Shown: positions 27,121 to 37,485, numbered from the stretch's first letter. The stretch: 64,000 nucleotides of DNA from Oscillospiraceae bacterium (GCA_017432285.1 JAFRJM010000010.1:174922-238921), one strand, 5' to 3'. The notes: generated by a model from the sequence alone, not told the origin. Numbers and translations are program-made.

Positions 27121-27783
27121 CTATTGCTTTTCTGTCTTTCTGCTATTCAGTTCCTGCTCTTCCGAGCGACCAGTTCTGTCCAGATTGCTGTACCAGAGTT
27201 TTTTCATGCGCTCCTGAAGCTCTGTATTAGCTTCTTCAAGCGGCATGCTCTCTGGCACTGCAATAGGCTCGCCGAATGTGATCATCAGATTTTTTGAAAA
27301 CAGTTTATAATCACCGGTTATTGTCGCGGGTATGATAGGAGCCCTTGTGTGCTTTGCCATGGCAACAGCCCCGTATTTGAATTCCTGAAAAACAAGGTCA
27401 TTAGTTCTGTTTCTCGTTCCCTCGGGGAAGATGCCGATGACTTTGTCATCATTCAGGAACATTATCGACTCCCTCAATGCGGAACCATCATGCTTTTCTC
27501 TGTCGACATATATGCAGGACATCATGTTGAACAGCCAGCCAAAATGCCCTTTGAAATGCTCTTTCTTGGCAAGAAAATGGATCGGCCTTGTTGTCGAAAC
27601 CATCAAGATAATCGGGTCAAAAGCATGTTTGTGGTTAGCTGCAATAACCACGCGCCCTTTTGGGGGGATATTCTCTCTGTTTATTATCTTTGGAGTAAAC
27701 AGCAAAAAGAACAGAAAGTCAATCAATGGCAGCAATAAGCGATACGGCCATTCATTCCTGTTCTGTTTTTGTGCTCTGCTCAC
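27121..27783 (-). CDS. PlsC-type 1-acylglycerol-3-phosphate acyltransferase
   Basis: 220 residues from the GTG at 27783, chosen because AAGGA lies five bases upstream and the frame upstream is shared with the acyl-CoA ligase gene. The start therefore overlaps the ligase 3' end by 32 bp. A hydrophobic N-terminus is followed by the acyltransferase motifs NHKHAFDP (HX4D), FPEGTRNR and APIIPATITG. Family knowledge: transfer of an acyl chain to lysophospholipid or lysophosphatidic acid. Second of two PlsC genes flanking an acyl-CoA ligase. Confidence 0.88.
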   Translation of the reverse strand: MSRAQKQNRNEWPYRLLLPLIDFLFFLLFTPKIINRENIPPKGRVVIAANHKHAFDPIILMVSTTRPIHFLAKKEHFKGHFGWLFNMMSCIYVDREKHDGSALRESIMFLNDDKVIGIFPEGTRNRTNDLVFQEFKYGAVAMAKHTRAPIIPATITGDYKLFSKNLMITFGEPIAVPESMPLEEANTELQERMKKLWYSNLDRTGRSEEQELNSRKTEKQ

Positions 27784-29539
27784 TTTCTTCCTTCTTTCGT
27801 CTTTCCAGTTCCTCTTCCTGCAGTTTCCTGTAGTCCGTTTTTCCAACAATAGTCTTCGGCAGCGAATCACAGAATTCCCATTCGCGCGGTATAGCGTACA
27901 CTGCAAGATTCTTCTTGCACAATTCGATCAGCTCTTCCTTGACCGCTTCAGGATCAAATCCATCACGAAGAACCGCGAAAACTTTTCCAACTTCTATCTT
28001 ATACGGATGAGGCACGCCTATCACAGTAACTTCTGACACGGCCGGGTGCTTCTCAAGCACTTCCTCTATTTGAGCAGGATAAACATTATATCCTGATGTG
28101 ATTATCATACGTTTTATGCGCTGGCGGTAAGTGATGAATCCATCTTCATCCATGGATCCAAGATCCCCGGAATGCAACCAGACATTACCGTCCGAATGAA
28201 CAAGCAAAGTGTCCTTTGTCTCTTCCTCGTTATCATAATATCCGAGCATGACAGTAGGCCCGAAAATGCAAATCTCACCCACTTCTCCGTAAGGAAGCTC
28301 CTTATCCGTACCAGGCTCACAGATCTTGACATATGTACCCGGCCACGGGATACCGACGCTTCCCTCTTTTGAATTGTCTTTCCTGTCAAAACTTATGGCA
28401 GCTACCGCCTCAGTCATTCCGAAACCCTGCGTGAAGTTCGTTCTTGCTCCATGATCATGCAGGAAGGCATTTATATACTGCACCTTCTTTTTGTTGAAGG
28501 AGTCGCCTCCGGCAATGACATATTTCAGATTGCTGAGGTCCGCATCCTCCATTCCAGGATGATTCTTCATAGCCTCAAACAGAGTCGGTACGCCGACAAG
28601 AACACTTGGATTGTGCTGTTTGACAAGCTTATCGAAATGCTTTGCATTAAACTGCGGAATAAGCACAACTTTTGCACCCACGGCAAAAGCGTCATTGATG
28701 CTTACTTCCAGACCGAATCCATGGAATATCGGCATAATTCCAAGAATAACGTCTTCCTTGCACAGATCGGGCAAAGCCCTTTGGGCCTGCATCGTAGCTG
28801 CATTAAAATTCCCGTTAGACAGAACTATTCCTTTTGGAACACCGGTCGTTCCGCCGCTCTGAAGGATAACAGCAGGATCATCCTTGAAAGGTTCTTCTAT
28901 ATCTAATGTTTTGTGATATTTCTTTCCGGCATTGAAAAAATACTTCCAATAGATAAAATCACGTCCTGCAGCAGGCTTTTCCTCTTTTCGTCCTCTTACC
29001 AGTTCATAGCCGATCCTCAGATGTAGCGGCATTGAGTCTTTTGCTGAGATAATGAGTGTCTTGTATACTTCAGTCTCGTCAAGAACATTCTTTATCCTCG
29101 GATAGCATATATCCAATGCGACTAGCATCATGCTTTTATACGTATTCAGTGCATCCTTGATCTCGTTCTCGGAGAGCAGAGGATGAAGCAGGTTAGCTAC
29201 AGCACCGATCCTGTTCAAAGCGTAGAACGAATATAATGCTTCTGGAACATTAGCGGACAATATAGTAACGACATCGCCTTTCCTCACACCGTATGAAAGA
29301 AAAGCTCTTGCAGTAGTGTCTATCTTTTCCATGAATTCCTCATATGTTATCTGTACCCCAAAGTACTCGATAGCAACGGAATCCATATAGTCTTCTGCAC
29401 ATTTGTACATGAATCTGTATATAGAGATATCTTCAACATCCAGATCCATATCCCCGGGAGCATAATACTTTTCCCATGGAGCATTGGGTCTGCTGTTCAT
29501 GTAGTATTTTTGGAAATAATCAAAATCAAAAACGCTCAT
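27752..29539 (-). CDS. AMP-dependent acyl-CoA (or acyl-ACP) ligase
   Basis: 595 residues; ANL superfamily. Motifs: LQSGGTTGVPKGIVLSN (A3), FTQGFGMTEA (A5), HSGDLGSMDEDGFITYRQR and MIITSGYNVYPAQIEEVL (A8), and the catalytic lysine in LPKTIVGKTDYRKL. Predicted to activate a fatty acid with ATP. The start directly abuts the stop of the upstream acyltransferase, and the downstream acyltransferase starts inside it. The arrangement resembles a split form of Aas (acyltransferase plus acyl-ACP synthetase), suggesting exogenous fatty-acid or lysolipid recycling. Confidence 0.9.
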   Translation of the reverse strand: MSVFDFDYFQKYYMNSRPNAPWEKYYAPGDMDLDVEDISIYRFMYKCAEDYMDSVAIEYFGVQITYEEFMEKIDTTARAFLSYGVRKGDVVTILSANVPEALYSFYALNRIGAVANLLHPLLSENEIKDALNTYKSMMLVALDICYPRIKNVLDETEVYKTLIISAKDSMPLHLRIGYELVRGRKEEKPAAGRDFIYWKYFFNAGKKYHKTLDIEEPFKDDPAVILQSGGTTGVPKGIVLSNGNFNAATMQAQRALPDLCKEDVILGIMPIFHGFGLEVSINDAFAVGAKVVLIPQFNAKHFDKLVKQHNPSVLVGVPTLFEAMKNHPGMEDADLSNLKYVIAGGDSFNKKKVQYINAFLHDHGARTNFTQGFGMTEAVAAISFDRKDNSKEGSVGIPWPGTYVKICEPGTDKELPYGEVGEICIFGPTVMLGYYDNEEETKDTLLVHSDGNVWLHSGDLGSMDEDGFITYRQRIKRMIITSGYNVYPAQIEEVLEKHPAVSEVTVIGVPHPYKIEVGKVFAVLRDGFDPEAVKEELIELCKKNLAVYAIPREWEFCDSLPKTIVGKTDYRKLQEEELERRKKEESEQSTKTEQE

Positions 29540-30142
29540 TTAGAACTCCGATTCTAGGTTGACCTTGACAATATCCATAAGTTCTTCGTTGAAATCTGTA
29601 AGGTCATCGCCGGATGGGTAAATAGGCGGATAAAATGTAAGCCTGGGTCCTTTCCTGAAAACCCGGAACTTCCCCTTTATCGTAAAAGGAATTACAGGTG
29701 TACCTGTCAGAGAAGCCATTCTTACAGCTCCGAATTTGAAAGGCATGATAGTATCATCTGTATGGTTTATAGTGCCTTCAGGAAACACTGCAATGCATTT
29801 CCCCTGAACCAGTCCTTCCACAGCAGTACGCATAGCCTGTCTGTCATGTATGGATCTGTCCACCGGAATGACTCCCATCTTGCTCATGAACCATGACATT
29901 TTGCCTTTATACAGTTCAATCTTTCCAAGGAAATGAACATGCCGTTTCAAAGCGATGAAATGGAGTATCCAGTCAAAATTTGATGTATGATTTCCGGCCA
30001 ATACCACCCCGCCTGTCTTTGGAACATACTCTGTGCCCTCAAAACTAGGCCTGAACAAAAGTTTTCCAGCACAAAAGATGATCCTTCTTGCAAAGGAGTA
30101 AAATGCCGTATCATTAAGTGCATCTCTGTATCTGTCTGACAT
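29540..30142 (-). CDS. PlsC-type acyltransferase
   Basis: 200 residues from the ATG at 30142. An in-frame GTG seven codons earlier sits at the likely transcription start and is rejected; CGAGG lies seven bases before the ATG. Motifs NHTSNFDW (HX4D), FPEGTINH and TPVIPFTIKG. It differs from the PlsC at 27121 by more than half its residues, so the two probably have different acceptors or positions. First gene of the lipid operon. Confidence 0.88.
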   Translation of the reverse strand: MSDRYRDALNDTAFYSFARRIIFCAGKLLFRPSFEGTEYVPKTGGVVLAGNHTSNFDWILHFIALKRHVHFLGKIELYKGKMSWFMSKMGVIPVDRSIHDRQAMRTAVEGLVQGKCIAVFPEGTINHTDDTIMPFKFGAVRMASLTGTPVIPFTIKGKFRVFRKGPRLTFYPPIYPSGDDLTDFNEELMDIVKVNLESEF

Positions 30143-30170
30143 GGAAAAACCTCGAATTTTCACCTAATTA

Positions 30171-30199
30171 ATTATAGTACAATGGTCTGGATGTAGCAA
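30171..30199 (-). promoter_or_regulatory. Promoter of the acyltransferase operon
   Basis: Read on the minus strand: TTGCTA (30199-30194), a 17-bp spacer and TATAAT (30176-30171). It would start RNA about 20 bases before the ATG at 30142. Best promoter for the minus-strand block that runs to glmM and beyond. Confidence 0.6.
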
Positions 30200-30256
30200 A
30201 AAAGACACAATATTTTTAACACTTTGTACAAAATCTTTTTTCTATTCGACCATATA

Positions 30257-30286
30257 TTGTATTTACCTATTAATAAACAGTAAAAT
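30257..30286 (+). promoter_or_regulatory. Possible promoter of the hyp operon
   Basis: TTGTAT (30257-30262), an 18-bp spacer and TAAAAT (30281-30286), about 50 bp before hypB1. The surrounding 120 bp are very A/T-rich. Confidence 0.4.
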
Positions 30287-30339
30287 AGTATGGATATAGT
30301 TCCATTTGGGTATTAGTTTTCTTAAGTATGGGAGAAAAG

Positions 30340-31029
30340 ATGGTTATTCGTCCTTACGATATCATTGAAACAAAAGAAGCTGTTCTGGCCGACAACGACG
30401 CAGTAGCTGAGAAGACAAGACAGTTTCTTTCTTCGAATCACACTTTCCTCATCAACTTGATGTCCTCTCCCGGATCAGGCAAGACTACGACTCTTCTGCG
30501 CACGATAGATGCCCTGAAAGACAGATACCGCATCGGTGTTATGGAAGCGGATGTTGACAGTGATGTTGATGCCTCTGCAGTAGCAGCAAAAGGAGTGAAA
30601 GTCATACAGTTGCATACCGGCGGAAGCTGCCATATGGACGCCAGTATGACAAAGGAAGGGCTGGATGGATTAGGTCTGAAAGATCTTGATCTTGTGTTTC
30701 TTGAGAACGTCGGAAACCTTGTATGCCCGGCCGAATTTGATGTCGGTGCGAATCTGAGGGTCATGATCCTCAGTGTTCCTGAAGGCGATGACAAGCCTTT
30801 GAAATACCCTCTGATGTTTACAGTAAGCGACCTCATGCTGATAAACAAAATAGATGTAGCGCCCGTTTTCGATTTCGACTATGAAGCTTGCGCTGAACGA
30901 GCAAGAAAACTCAATCCGAATATAGATATAATTAAAATGTCGTCTCTCACAGGAGAAGGCTTTGATGAATGGATCGCCTGGCTGACCGATAAAGTAGATT
31001 CCTGGAGGGATAGCTATGCAGATCATTGA
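30340..31029 (+). CDS. hypB: HypB-type nickel-insertion GTPase, copy 1
   Basis: 229 residues from the ATG at 30340, which has GGGAG six bases upstream; the in-frame ATG at 30328 has none. P-loop MSSPGSGKTT, switch-type EADVDSDVDA, the metal-binding Cys-His GGSCHMD, ENVGNLVCPAEFD, SVPEGDDKP and NKID. It lacks the His-rich nickel-storage tract of some HypB proteins. Family knowledge: GTP hydrolysis with HypA to load nickel into [NiFe]-hydrogenase. No hydrogenase gene is in the window. The 3' end overlaps the second hypB by 14 bp. Confidence 0.92.
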   Translation: MVIRPYDIIETKEAVLADNDAVAEKTRQFLSSNHTFLINLMSSPGSGKTTTLLRTIDALKDRYRIGVMEADVDSDVDASAVAAKGVKVIQLHTGGSCHMDASMTKEGLDGLGLKDLDLVFLENVGNLVCPAEFDVGANLRVMILSVPEGDDKPLKYPLMFTVSDLMLINKIDVAPVFDFDYEACAERARKLNPNIDIIKMSSLTGEGFDEWIAWLTDKVDSWRDSYADH

Positions 31030-31672
31030 ACTTAAAGAAAGCGTTACTGCCTCCAATGACCGTGATGCAGAGATAATCCGTGAAAAACTGAAAGAAAACG
31101 GTACTTTTCTCGCCAATATTATGTCTTCGCCTGGATCCGGAAAAACTACGCTGCTTAGCAGAACCATAATAGACCTCTCCGGCAGTTATAAGATCGGTGT
31201 CATTGAAGCAGATATTGCCTCATCTGTGGATGCAGAACGGATCGAAGCTTTGGGAGCCAGATCTGTTCAGGTCCATACAGACGGAATGTGTCATATGGAT
31301 GCGGGGATGACCCTGACAGGACTCGAAGCACTGAATTACCCAGACCTGGATCTGGTTTTCCTTGAAAATGTCGGAAACCTTATCTGCCCTGCTGAATTCG
31401 ATACCGGAGCATCAAAAAGCGTCATGATACTCAGTGTCCCTGAAGGCGACGATAAACCGCTGAAATACCCGCTGATGTTTTCTGTCAGCGACCTTATTCT
31501 TGTAACCAAGACCGATACCCTTCCGTATTTCAATTTCGACCTGGAGAAATGCAGGCAGCGCATCCTACGTCTCAACCCAAATGCTCAGGTGATCCCAGTC
31601 TCAGCAAAAACTGGTGAGAACATGGATGCCTGGTATGATTGGCTAAAAACCGAAACAAAAAATTGTAAATAA
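31016..31672 (+). CDS. hypB: HypB-type nickel-insertion GTPase, copy 2
   Basis: 218 residues. Same motifs as copy 1: MSSPGSGKTT, EADIASSVDA, GMCHMDAG, ENVGNLICPAEFD, SVPEGDDKP and TKTD. The two share about half their residues, so this is an old duplication. Both keep the Cys-His metal ligand and all GTPase motifs, so both are probably active. The start overlaps copy 1, giving a coupled pair; a heterodimer is possible since HypB works as a dimer. Confidence 0.92.
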   Translation: MQIIELKESVTASNDRDAEIIREKLKENGTFLANIMSSPGSGKTTLLSRTIIDLSGSYKIGVIEADIASSVDAERIEALGARSVQVHTDGMCHMDAGMTLTGLEALNYPDLDLVFLENVGNLICPAEFDTGASKSVMILSVPEGDDKPLKYPLMFSVSDLILVTKTDTLPYFNFDLEKCRQRILRLNPNAQVIPVSAKTGENMDAWYDWLKTETKNCK

Positions 31673-31693
31673 ACTTCTTTAGAGAGGATAAAA

Positions 31694-34483
31694 ATGAAAG
31701 ACCAGCTAAACCGTTTGACCAACGAAAGAGATTTCCGGCAGGATCCCAACTATGTTGCTCCGGATCCGGAAAAGAAGAAGCTCATCCTGAAACTTGCTAC
31801 TATGATCACGGACAGGTATGTGCAGAAATTCACGCACACCATCAGAGTCGATGATCCTGAGTACTGGGCGATCGATGAGGTCCTGACCAAAGAGGAGATC
31901 AAGTTCCTCCTGAATTTTAAGAAGACCCGTGTTCCCTACGACACGCCGACTCTAGCAAAAATGAACAACATGTCTGTGGAAGATACGCAGAAAATGGTCG
32001 ATCATCTTCTGTGGGTCGGCATGCTTGAGATGACTCGGGAAGGTGAAGACAAGCATAAGCACTACAATGTGCCTATCTTTGTTCCCGGTTCTGCAGAGTT
32101 CATGATGATGAACGATGAGCTTACGGCAAAGAACCCCAATCTGGCGACTTTCTTCAACCTCATGACCCAGATGCCTCTGGAGAATGTCACTCAATTGGTC
32201 CCTCTTGGCGGAGCAGGCATAGGGATGCACGTCATCCCGGTCGAGAAAGCAATTGAACAGGAAAGCCATTCAGCAAGCGTTGAGCATATCTCCCACTGGC
32301 TGAACAAGTATGACAAATACTCTGTCGGACAGTGCACCTGCCGTAAACAGCAGTCTATGCGCGGCGAAGGATCCGGCGATATCAACGGTGAATTCTGCAT
32401 TGGCGTCGGAGACATGGCAGAGTATTGCGTCGACCGCGGAATGGGACGCTACATCACATATGATGAGGTGATGGAGATACTCCAGAGAGCAGAAGACCAC
32501 GGTTTCGTCCATCAGATCACCAACATAGACGGTGAAGATAAGATAGTTGCCATTTGCAACTGCGCACCAGGTGTATGCAATGCTATCCGCACTTCCCAGC
32601 TATACAACACACCAAACATGTCCAGATCCGCATACCGCGCACATGTAGACAAGGAAAAATGTGTTGCATGCGGAAAGTGTGTTGAAGTATGCCCCGTAGG
32701 AGCTGCAAAACTCGGACAGAAACTCTGCACCAAGGATGGAGAGATAAAATATCCAAAAACAATGCTTCCTGATAATCATGTCTGGGGCGCGGACAAGTGG
32801 AATCCCAATTACCGCGATGATGCTAAGATAAACTGCTATGACACAGGTACTGCTCCGTGCAAGACCGCCTGCCCAGCACACCTTCCCATTCAGGGATATG
32901 TCAAAATGGCCGGTGAAGGACGTTATGCTGAAGCACTGCGCCTTATCAAGCAGGACAACCCATTCCCTGCAGTATGCGGAGCAATCTGTAACAAGCGCTG
33001 CGAAGATGCCTGCACACGCGGGACCATAGATCAGCCTATTGCAATAGACGAGATCAAGAAATTCATCGCAAATCAGGAGCTTAATGAAGCCCAGCGCTAC
33101 ATCCCAAAATGCGAAAATGATGAAGGGAAAATGTGGGGGCCTGATTATAAGATGGCAGTTATAGGCGCCGGTCCTGCAGGACTGACTTGCGCATATTACC
33201 TTAGAGAACGCGGCTATGATGTTACCGTGTTCGAAAAAGAGTCCCGTCCAGGCGGTATGATGCTCAACGGTATCCCGTCATTCCGTCTCGAGAAAGACGT
33301 TCTTAACGCCGAGATTGAAGTTCTTAGAAAAATGGGCGTTGAGTTCCACTGCGGTGTTGAAGTCGGCAAAGACGTAACTATAGAAGGACTTCGCAAAGAA
33401 GGATATAAAGCTTTCTATCTGGCAATTGGTCTTCAGGGAGGCAGAAACGCTGGCGTTGACGGAGAAGATGCAAAAGGTATCGAATCCGGTATCTCCTTCC
33501 TTAAGAGGATCAATCAGGATCATTCTGACAGATTGTCAGGCGATGTGGTAGTCGTCGGCGGAGGCAACGTCGCTTGTGACGTTGCACGCACAGCACTGCG
33601 CACGACAGATGGCAAGATTACGATGCTCTGCCTCGAATCTCCTGAAGAGATGCCTGCAGCAAAAGATGAAGTCGCAGAAGTCAAGGAAGAAGGCATCGAA
33701 GTTCTCAACGGATGGGGTCCGAAAGAATTCCTAAAGGACGAGAATGGAAACGTTTGTGCCGCAGTCTTCAAGCGCTGCACAAGAGTCTATGACGAAGAGC
33801 ACAGGTTCAGCCCTGTTTATGATGACAACGACACGATCACTATCCCCTGCAGCAATGTTCTGGAAGCGATCGGCCAGTCCGCAGTCTGGGGCACAATGCT
33901 TGATGGAACAAATGTTGAACTGAGAAGAAATGGAACAGTCGTCGCTGATCCTCTCACTTTCCAGACCGCTGAGCCAGACATCTTTGCAGGCGGAGACGTT
34001 TGCAACGGAGCTCGCTTTGTTATCGATGCCATCGCTGAAGGAAAGAAAGCCAGTGAATCCATGCACCGTTCTGTACACTTCGGTCAGTCACAGACCATAG
34101 GCAGAGACCGCAGAGAATTTATCGAGCTCGACAAGAACAACATCGTTGTCGAATCCTTTGATACATGTCCAAGACAGGTGCCCGGAACCAAGAAATCTGA
34201 TCCCCGCCACTCGTTTGAAGACAACCGTCTGCCTCTGACTGTAGAACAGATCCAGAACGAAGCCAAACGCTGTCTGGGATGTGGCGCAACAACTGTTGAT
34301 GAGAACCGCTGCATAGGATGCGGTCTGTGCACGACCAGATGCGAGTTTGACGCAATACATCTCACAAGAGACCTGCCTCACGCTTCCGACATGGTTCGCG
34401 CAGAGGACAAGTTCATGAAGATAGGACCGTATGCGATAAAGAGAGCTTTCAATATCGTGTTTAACGGCAAAAAGGAAGACTGA
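31694..34483 (+). CDS. Multidomain FeS/FAD NAD(P)-linked oxidoreductase (GltD-like core)
   Basis: 929 residues. Order: N-terminal helical/winged-helix-like region (1-190); a Cys-rich segment ([30 protein letters not shown], about 210-300); a 4Fe-4S motif [14 protein letters not shown] (about 322); a GltD-type double-cluster domain ([27 protein letters not shown], about 390-450); FAD and NAD(P) Rossmann motifs ([13 protein letters not shown] about 492, [10 protein letters not shown] about 620); and a C-terminal ferredoxin motif [14 protein letters not shown]. This is an electron-carrying subunit like those of glutamate synthase or Nfn. The hyp genes on both sides suggest it feeds or draws electrons from a nickel enzyme, but that partner is not here. 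Confidence 0.85.
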   Translation: MKDQLNRLTNERDFRQDPNYVAPDPEKKKLILKLATMITDRYVQKFTHTIRVDDPEYWAIDEVLTKEEIKFLLNFKKTRVPYDTPTLAKMNNMSVEDTQKMVDHLLWVGMLEMTREGEDKHKHYNVPIFVPGSAEFMMMNDELTAKNPNLATFFNLMTQMPLENVTQLVPLGGAGIGMHVIPVEKAIEQESHSASVEHISHWLNKYDKYSVGQCTCRKQQSMRGEGSGDINGEFCIGVGDMAEYCVDRGMGRYITYDEVMEILQRAEDHGFVHQITNIDGEDKIVAICNCAPGVCNAIRTSQLYNTPNMSRSAYRAHVDKEKCVACGKCVEVCPVGAAKLGQKLCTKDGEIKYPKTMLPDNHVWGADKWNPNYRDDAKINCYDTGTAPCKTACPAHLPIQGYVKMAGEGRYAEALRLIKQDNPFPAVCGAICNKRCEDACTRGTIDQPIAIDEIKKFIANQELNEAQRYIPKCENDEGKMWGPDYKMAVIGAGPAGLTCAYYLRERGYDVTVFEKESRPGGMMLNGIPSFRLEKDVLNAEIEVLRKMGVEFHCGVEVGKDVTIEGLRKEGYKAFYLAIGLQGGRNAGVDGEDAKGIESGISFLKRINQDHSDRLSGDVVVVGGGNVACDVARTALRTTDGKITMLCLESPEEMPAAKDEVAEVKEEGIEVLNGWGPKEFLKDENGNVCAAVFKRCTRVYDEEHRFSPVYDDNDTITIPCSNVLEAIGQSAVWGTMLDGTNVELRRNGTVVADPLTFQTAEPDIFAGGDVCNGARFVIDAIAEGKKASESMHRSVHFGQSQTIGRDRREFIELDKNNIVVESFDTCPRQVPGTKKSDPRHSFEDNRLPLTVEQIQNEAKRCLGCGATTVDENRCIGCGLCTTRCEFDAIHLTRDLPHASDMVRAEDKFMKIGPYAIKRAFNIVFNGKKED

Positions 34484-34845
34484 TGCACGAAATGGGAATA
34501 GTCATTCATCTCGCCAAGACACTGGATGACACAGCAAAAGAAGAGCATCTTTCCCGGATCGGATCTGTTACTTTGCAGGTCGGAGAAGTCTCCGGAATAA
34601 TAACGGATTATTTCGTGGATTGCTGGAACTATTTCAAGGTGAAATATCCTGTTCTGGCTCAATCCGAACTGCATCTGGAAACCATTCCTGCGGTCACCAA
34701 ATGCGGAAATTGCGGAAACACTTATGAGACTGTTCGATATGGCAAAGAATGCCCTTTTTGCCACAGCATGGAAACATGGCTCGTGGAAGGAAATGAATGC
34801 ATAATAAAGGAAATCGAAGCCGAATCTGAGATTGGGAGTTCATAA
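34483..34845 (+). CDS. hypA: HypA nickel metallochaperone
   Basis: 120 residues. N-terminal MHEMGI: His2 is the nickel ligand of HypA. The zinc site is CGNCG (about 68-71) with ECPFCH (about 85-88). Start overlaps the previous stop (TGATG). HypA delivers nickel with HypB. It closes a four-gene operon hypB-hypB-oxidoreductase-hypA that ends in a terminator. Confidence 0.92.
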   Translation: MHEMGIVIHLAKTLDDTAKEEHLSRIGSVTLQVGEVSGIITDYFVDCWNYFKVKYPVLAQSELHLETIPAVTKCGNCGNTYETVRYGKECPFCHSMETWLVEGNECIIKEIEAESEIGSS

Positions 34846-34865
34846 TTACATCCATATTTTCTAAC

Positions 34866-34893
34866 AAAAAGCGCTGAGCAGTCAGCGCTTTTT
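34866..34893. terminator. Bidirectional terminator
   Basis: Stem AAAAAGCGCTGA / TCAGCGCTTTTT around a four-base loop, with T-tract on the plus strand and A-tract upstream. It lies between the convergent hypA and copper-ATPase genes. Confidence 0.88.
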
Positions 34894-34908
34894 GTTTATC
34901 AGATAATC

Positions 34909-35118
34909 CTATGCAATCTCAAGAACAGTGTAGTCTTTTGCTTCAACAGCAGCCTTCAATACCTCGTCGGAAACATTTTCGGTAAGTTCAACAACAGCTG
35001 TTCCCTCGACGTGACTGACTTTTGCTTCAGCAACGCCTTCCAAAGCCTCAAGCGCTTTCTTCACCGTAGCCTCGCAGTGCATGCACATCATACCTTCGAT
35101 CTTCATTGTTTTTGTCAT
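34909..35118 (-). CDS. copZ: Possible internal start: free CopZ-like chaperone from within copA
   Basis: The ATG at 35118, in frame inside the copper-ATPase gene, has a full Shine-Dalgarno sequence (AAGGAGGA at 35126-35133 on the minus strand) seven bases upstream. Translation here would give a 69-residue chaperone with GMMCMHC, exactly a free CopZ. In the fusion the same bases encode the linker Lys-Glu-Asp. Likely explanation: copA and copZ were separate coupled genes that lost the intervening stop, and the chaperone may still be made alone. Confidence 0.55.
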   Translation of the reverse strand: MTKTMKIEGMMCMHCEATVKKALEALEGVAEAKVSHVEGTAVVELTENVSDEVLKAAVEAKDYTVLEIA

Positions 35119-37476
35119 TGTATTATCCTCCTTCGTATTGTTCGTTTCTAATATCTTTTCGTCCTGATCAACAGTGACGCGATTTTTGATTGGTCTGTCA
35201 TGTGAACTGTCATGGACCTTCAGCAGGTTGAGTCTCAGAGCATTGGAAACTACACAGAAGCTCGAGAGACTCATAGCAGCTGCTCCCCACATAGGATTCA
35301 TGCTCCATCCAAGCAGTTTGACAAAAGCTCCCGCAGCCAGCGGTATAAGCAAAGAATTGTATATAAGTGCCCAGAAAAGGTTCTCAATTATGTTCCTGTA
35401 TGTGTTTCTGCTCAGACGAATAGCAGCTGAAACATCAGTAAGCTGTGACTTCATGAGGACGACATCTGCAGCATCTATAGCCACATCGGTCCCTGCGCCA
35501 ATAGCAATGCCTATATCTGCTCTGGTCAAAGCAGGAGCATCATTTATACCGTCTCCGACCATTGCAACTTTTCCCTTTTCCTGAAGCTGCCTGATAATTG
35601 CTTCCTTTCCATTCGGAAGCACTCCGGCAACAACTTCATTCACCCCTGCCTGCTCTCCAATAGCAGCCGCTGTTCTTTCATTGTCTCCGGTCAGCATAAC
35701 AACGTGAATGCCCATATTCTTCAGTTCTGCTAGAGCCTGAGCGGAATCGTTTTTCATAGTATCCGCAACTGCGATTATACCTAGCAGTTTACCGTTTAAT
35801 GAAAAGAACAGAGGTGTCTTCCCTTCTCCGGACAATGACTCGTAATAAGCGGAATAATCTCCGGAAATATCTGTCTTTGTCATCATGTACTTATAGCTTC
35901 CGCCTATAAGTGTTCCATCTTGGCATGAGGCTTCAAGGCCGTTTCCAGGCAGAGCCTGAAAATCATTGATATCGATAAGAGAGAGCTTCAGATCCCTGAC
36001 ATGCTTAAGGACTGCTTTAGCAAGTGGATGTTCGCTTTTTTGCTCTAATGAGCCTGCATACTGCAGTAGCTGATCTGAAGTAAAACCGTCTGCAGGTATG
36101 ACATCAGTCACGCTGGGTTCACCGCTGGTGATAGTCCCTGTTTTGTCCAACGCCACGATCTGTACATTGCCAGTCTCCTGAAGTGCTTCAGCGTTTTTAA
36201 ACAGTATCCCGTTTCTTGCTCCAACACCGTTGCCCACCATGATAGCTACTGGAGTAGCAAGACCAAGGGCGCACGGACAACTTACGACCAGAACGCATAT
36301 ACCTCTGGCCAGCGCATAGCCAAATGTCTGTCCAGTCAAAAGCCAGATAACAGTAGTTATTACAGCTATAGCAATAACGACAGGGACAAAATATCCTGAT
36401 ATAGTATCTGCCAGTTTGGCGACAGGTGCCTTTGTTGCAGCAGCATCGCTGACCATCTGTATGATCTGCGCAAGAGTGGTATCTTCACCTACTTTTGTTG
36501 CCTTGCATCTGAGGAATCCGGACTGATTGAGCGTAGCACTGGAAACAGCACTTCCTGCTTCCTTGTCCACAGGCAAGCTCTCTCCTGTGAGCGCAGATTC
36601 GTTTACTGCACTCGTTCCCTCTATGACTACTCCATCGACAGGGATGTTTTCACCTGGCCGCACCAGAAAGATATCACCGATCTTAACATCGTCCACAGAG
36701 ATCGTCAGCTCTTTCCCGTCTCTCTCGACATTGGCTGTTTTAGGAGCGAGTTTCATAAGGCTTTTAAGTGCATTTGTCGTCTTACCTTTTGAGTAAGCTT
36801 CCAGCATCTTGCCAACGGTTATCAATGTAAGTATCATTGCTGAAGACTCAAAATAGAACTCATGCATGTATGGTTCAGCAGCCTGTACACCTCCGTCTAC
36901 CTGTGCTCTGGTCATCGCAAACAGCATAAATGTACTGTAAATAAACCCAGCAGCAGAGCCAAGTGCAATAAGGGTATCCATATTGGGGGCCTTATGCAGA
37001 AGACTTGAAAAACCGCTGGTGAAAAATTTTTTATTTATGATCATCACTATCGCTGCCAGAATCATTAGAACAAGACCCATGGCAACATGGTTGTCTGCGA
37101 AAAACTCAGGAAGCGGAAACCCCCACATCATATGGCCCATAGAGAAATACATAAGGACCAGTAGAAAAACCAGAGATGTTATGAGTCTGCGGCGAAGCAC
37201 GGGCGTCTCTCTATCTTTCAAGGCATCCTCTTCCGCAGCTATCTTTTCCGAGAGCTTTCCGGCAGTCTTTTGTGCACTGTCCTTTGGGGACGCACCGTAT
37301 CCGGCATTTTCTACTGCCTTTATGATCTCTTCCTTACCCGCTGTTCCTTCGACGCCCATACTGTTTGTGAGCAAACTGACCGAGCATGAAGTTACACCTG
37401 GTACTGCATTTACCGCTTTTTCGACTCTCGCCTGGCAAGCGGCGCAGCTCATTCCTGTTACTATATACTGTTCCAT
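34909..37476 (-). CDS. copA: Copper P1B-type ATPase with C-terminal CopZ-like domain (fusion)
   Basis: 855 residues from the ATG at 37476. N-terminal heavy-metal domain (GMSCAACQ), eight transmembrane helices, the copper-path CPC motif (SCPCALG), phosphorylation loop DKTGT, HP motif (SEHPLA) and [10 protein letters not shown]: a CopA exporter. After the normal end (about residue 785) a linker joins a second metal-binding domain with GMMCMHC, like a complete CopZ chaperone (69 residues). A chaperone-type domain at the C-terminus of a Cu-ATPase is uncommon. Nine bases after csoR; same transcript. Confidence 0.92.
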   Translation of the reverse strand: MEQYIVTGMSCAACQARVEKAVNAVPGVTSCSVSLLTNSMGVEGTAGKEEIIKAVENAGYGASPKDSAQKTAGKLSEKIAAEEDALKDRETPVLRRRLITSLVFLLVLMYFSMGHMMWGFPLPEFFADNHVAMGLVLMILAAIVMIINKKFFTSGFSSLLHKAPNMDTLIALGSAAGFIYSTFMLFAMTRAQVDGGVQAAEPYMHEFYFESSAMILTLITVGKMLEAYSKGKTTNALKSLMKLAPKTANVERDGKELTISVDDVKIGDIFLVRPGENIPVDGVVIEGTSAVNESALTGESLPVDKEAGSAVSSATLNQSGFLRCKATKVGEDTTLAQIIQMVSDAAATKAPVAKLADTISGYFVPVVIAIAVITTVIWLLTGQTFGYALARGICVLVVSCPCALGLATPVAIMVGNGVGARNGILFKNAEALQETGNVQIVALDKTGTITSGEPSVTDVIPADGFTSDQLLQYAGSLEQKSEHPLAKAVLKHVRDLKLSLIDINDFQALPGNGLEASCQDGTLIGGSYKYMMTKTDISGDYSAYYESLSGEGKTPLFFSLNGKLLGIIAVADTMKNDSAQALAELKNMGIHVVMLTGDNERTAAAIGEQAGVNEVVAGVLPNGKEAIIRQLQEKGKVAMVGDGINDAPALTRADIGIAIGAGTDVAIDAADVVLMKSQLTDVSAAIRLSRNTYRNIIENLFWALIYNSLLIPLAAGAFVKLLGWSMNPMWGAAAMSLSSFCVVSNALRLNLLKVHDSSHDRPIKNRVTVDQDEKILETNNTKEDNTMTKTMKIEGMMCMHCEATVKKALEALEGVAEAKVSHVEGTAVVELTENVSDEVLKAAVEAKDYTVLEIA

Positions 37477-37485
37477 AAACACAAC

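Noticed and set aside
30340-34845. NiFe-hydrogenase structural or hypC-F genes around the hyp operon
   Set aside because: No CXXC...DPCXXCXXH-type large-subunit motif or other maturation protein motifs in any neighbouring gene.
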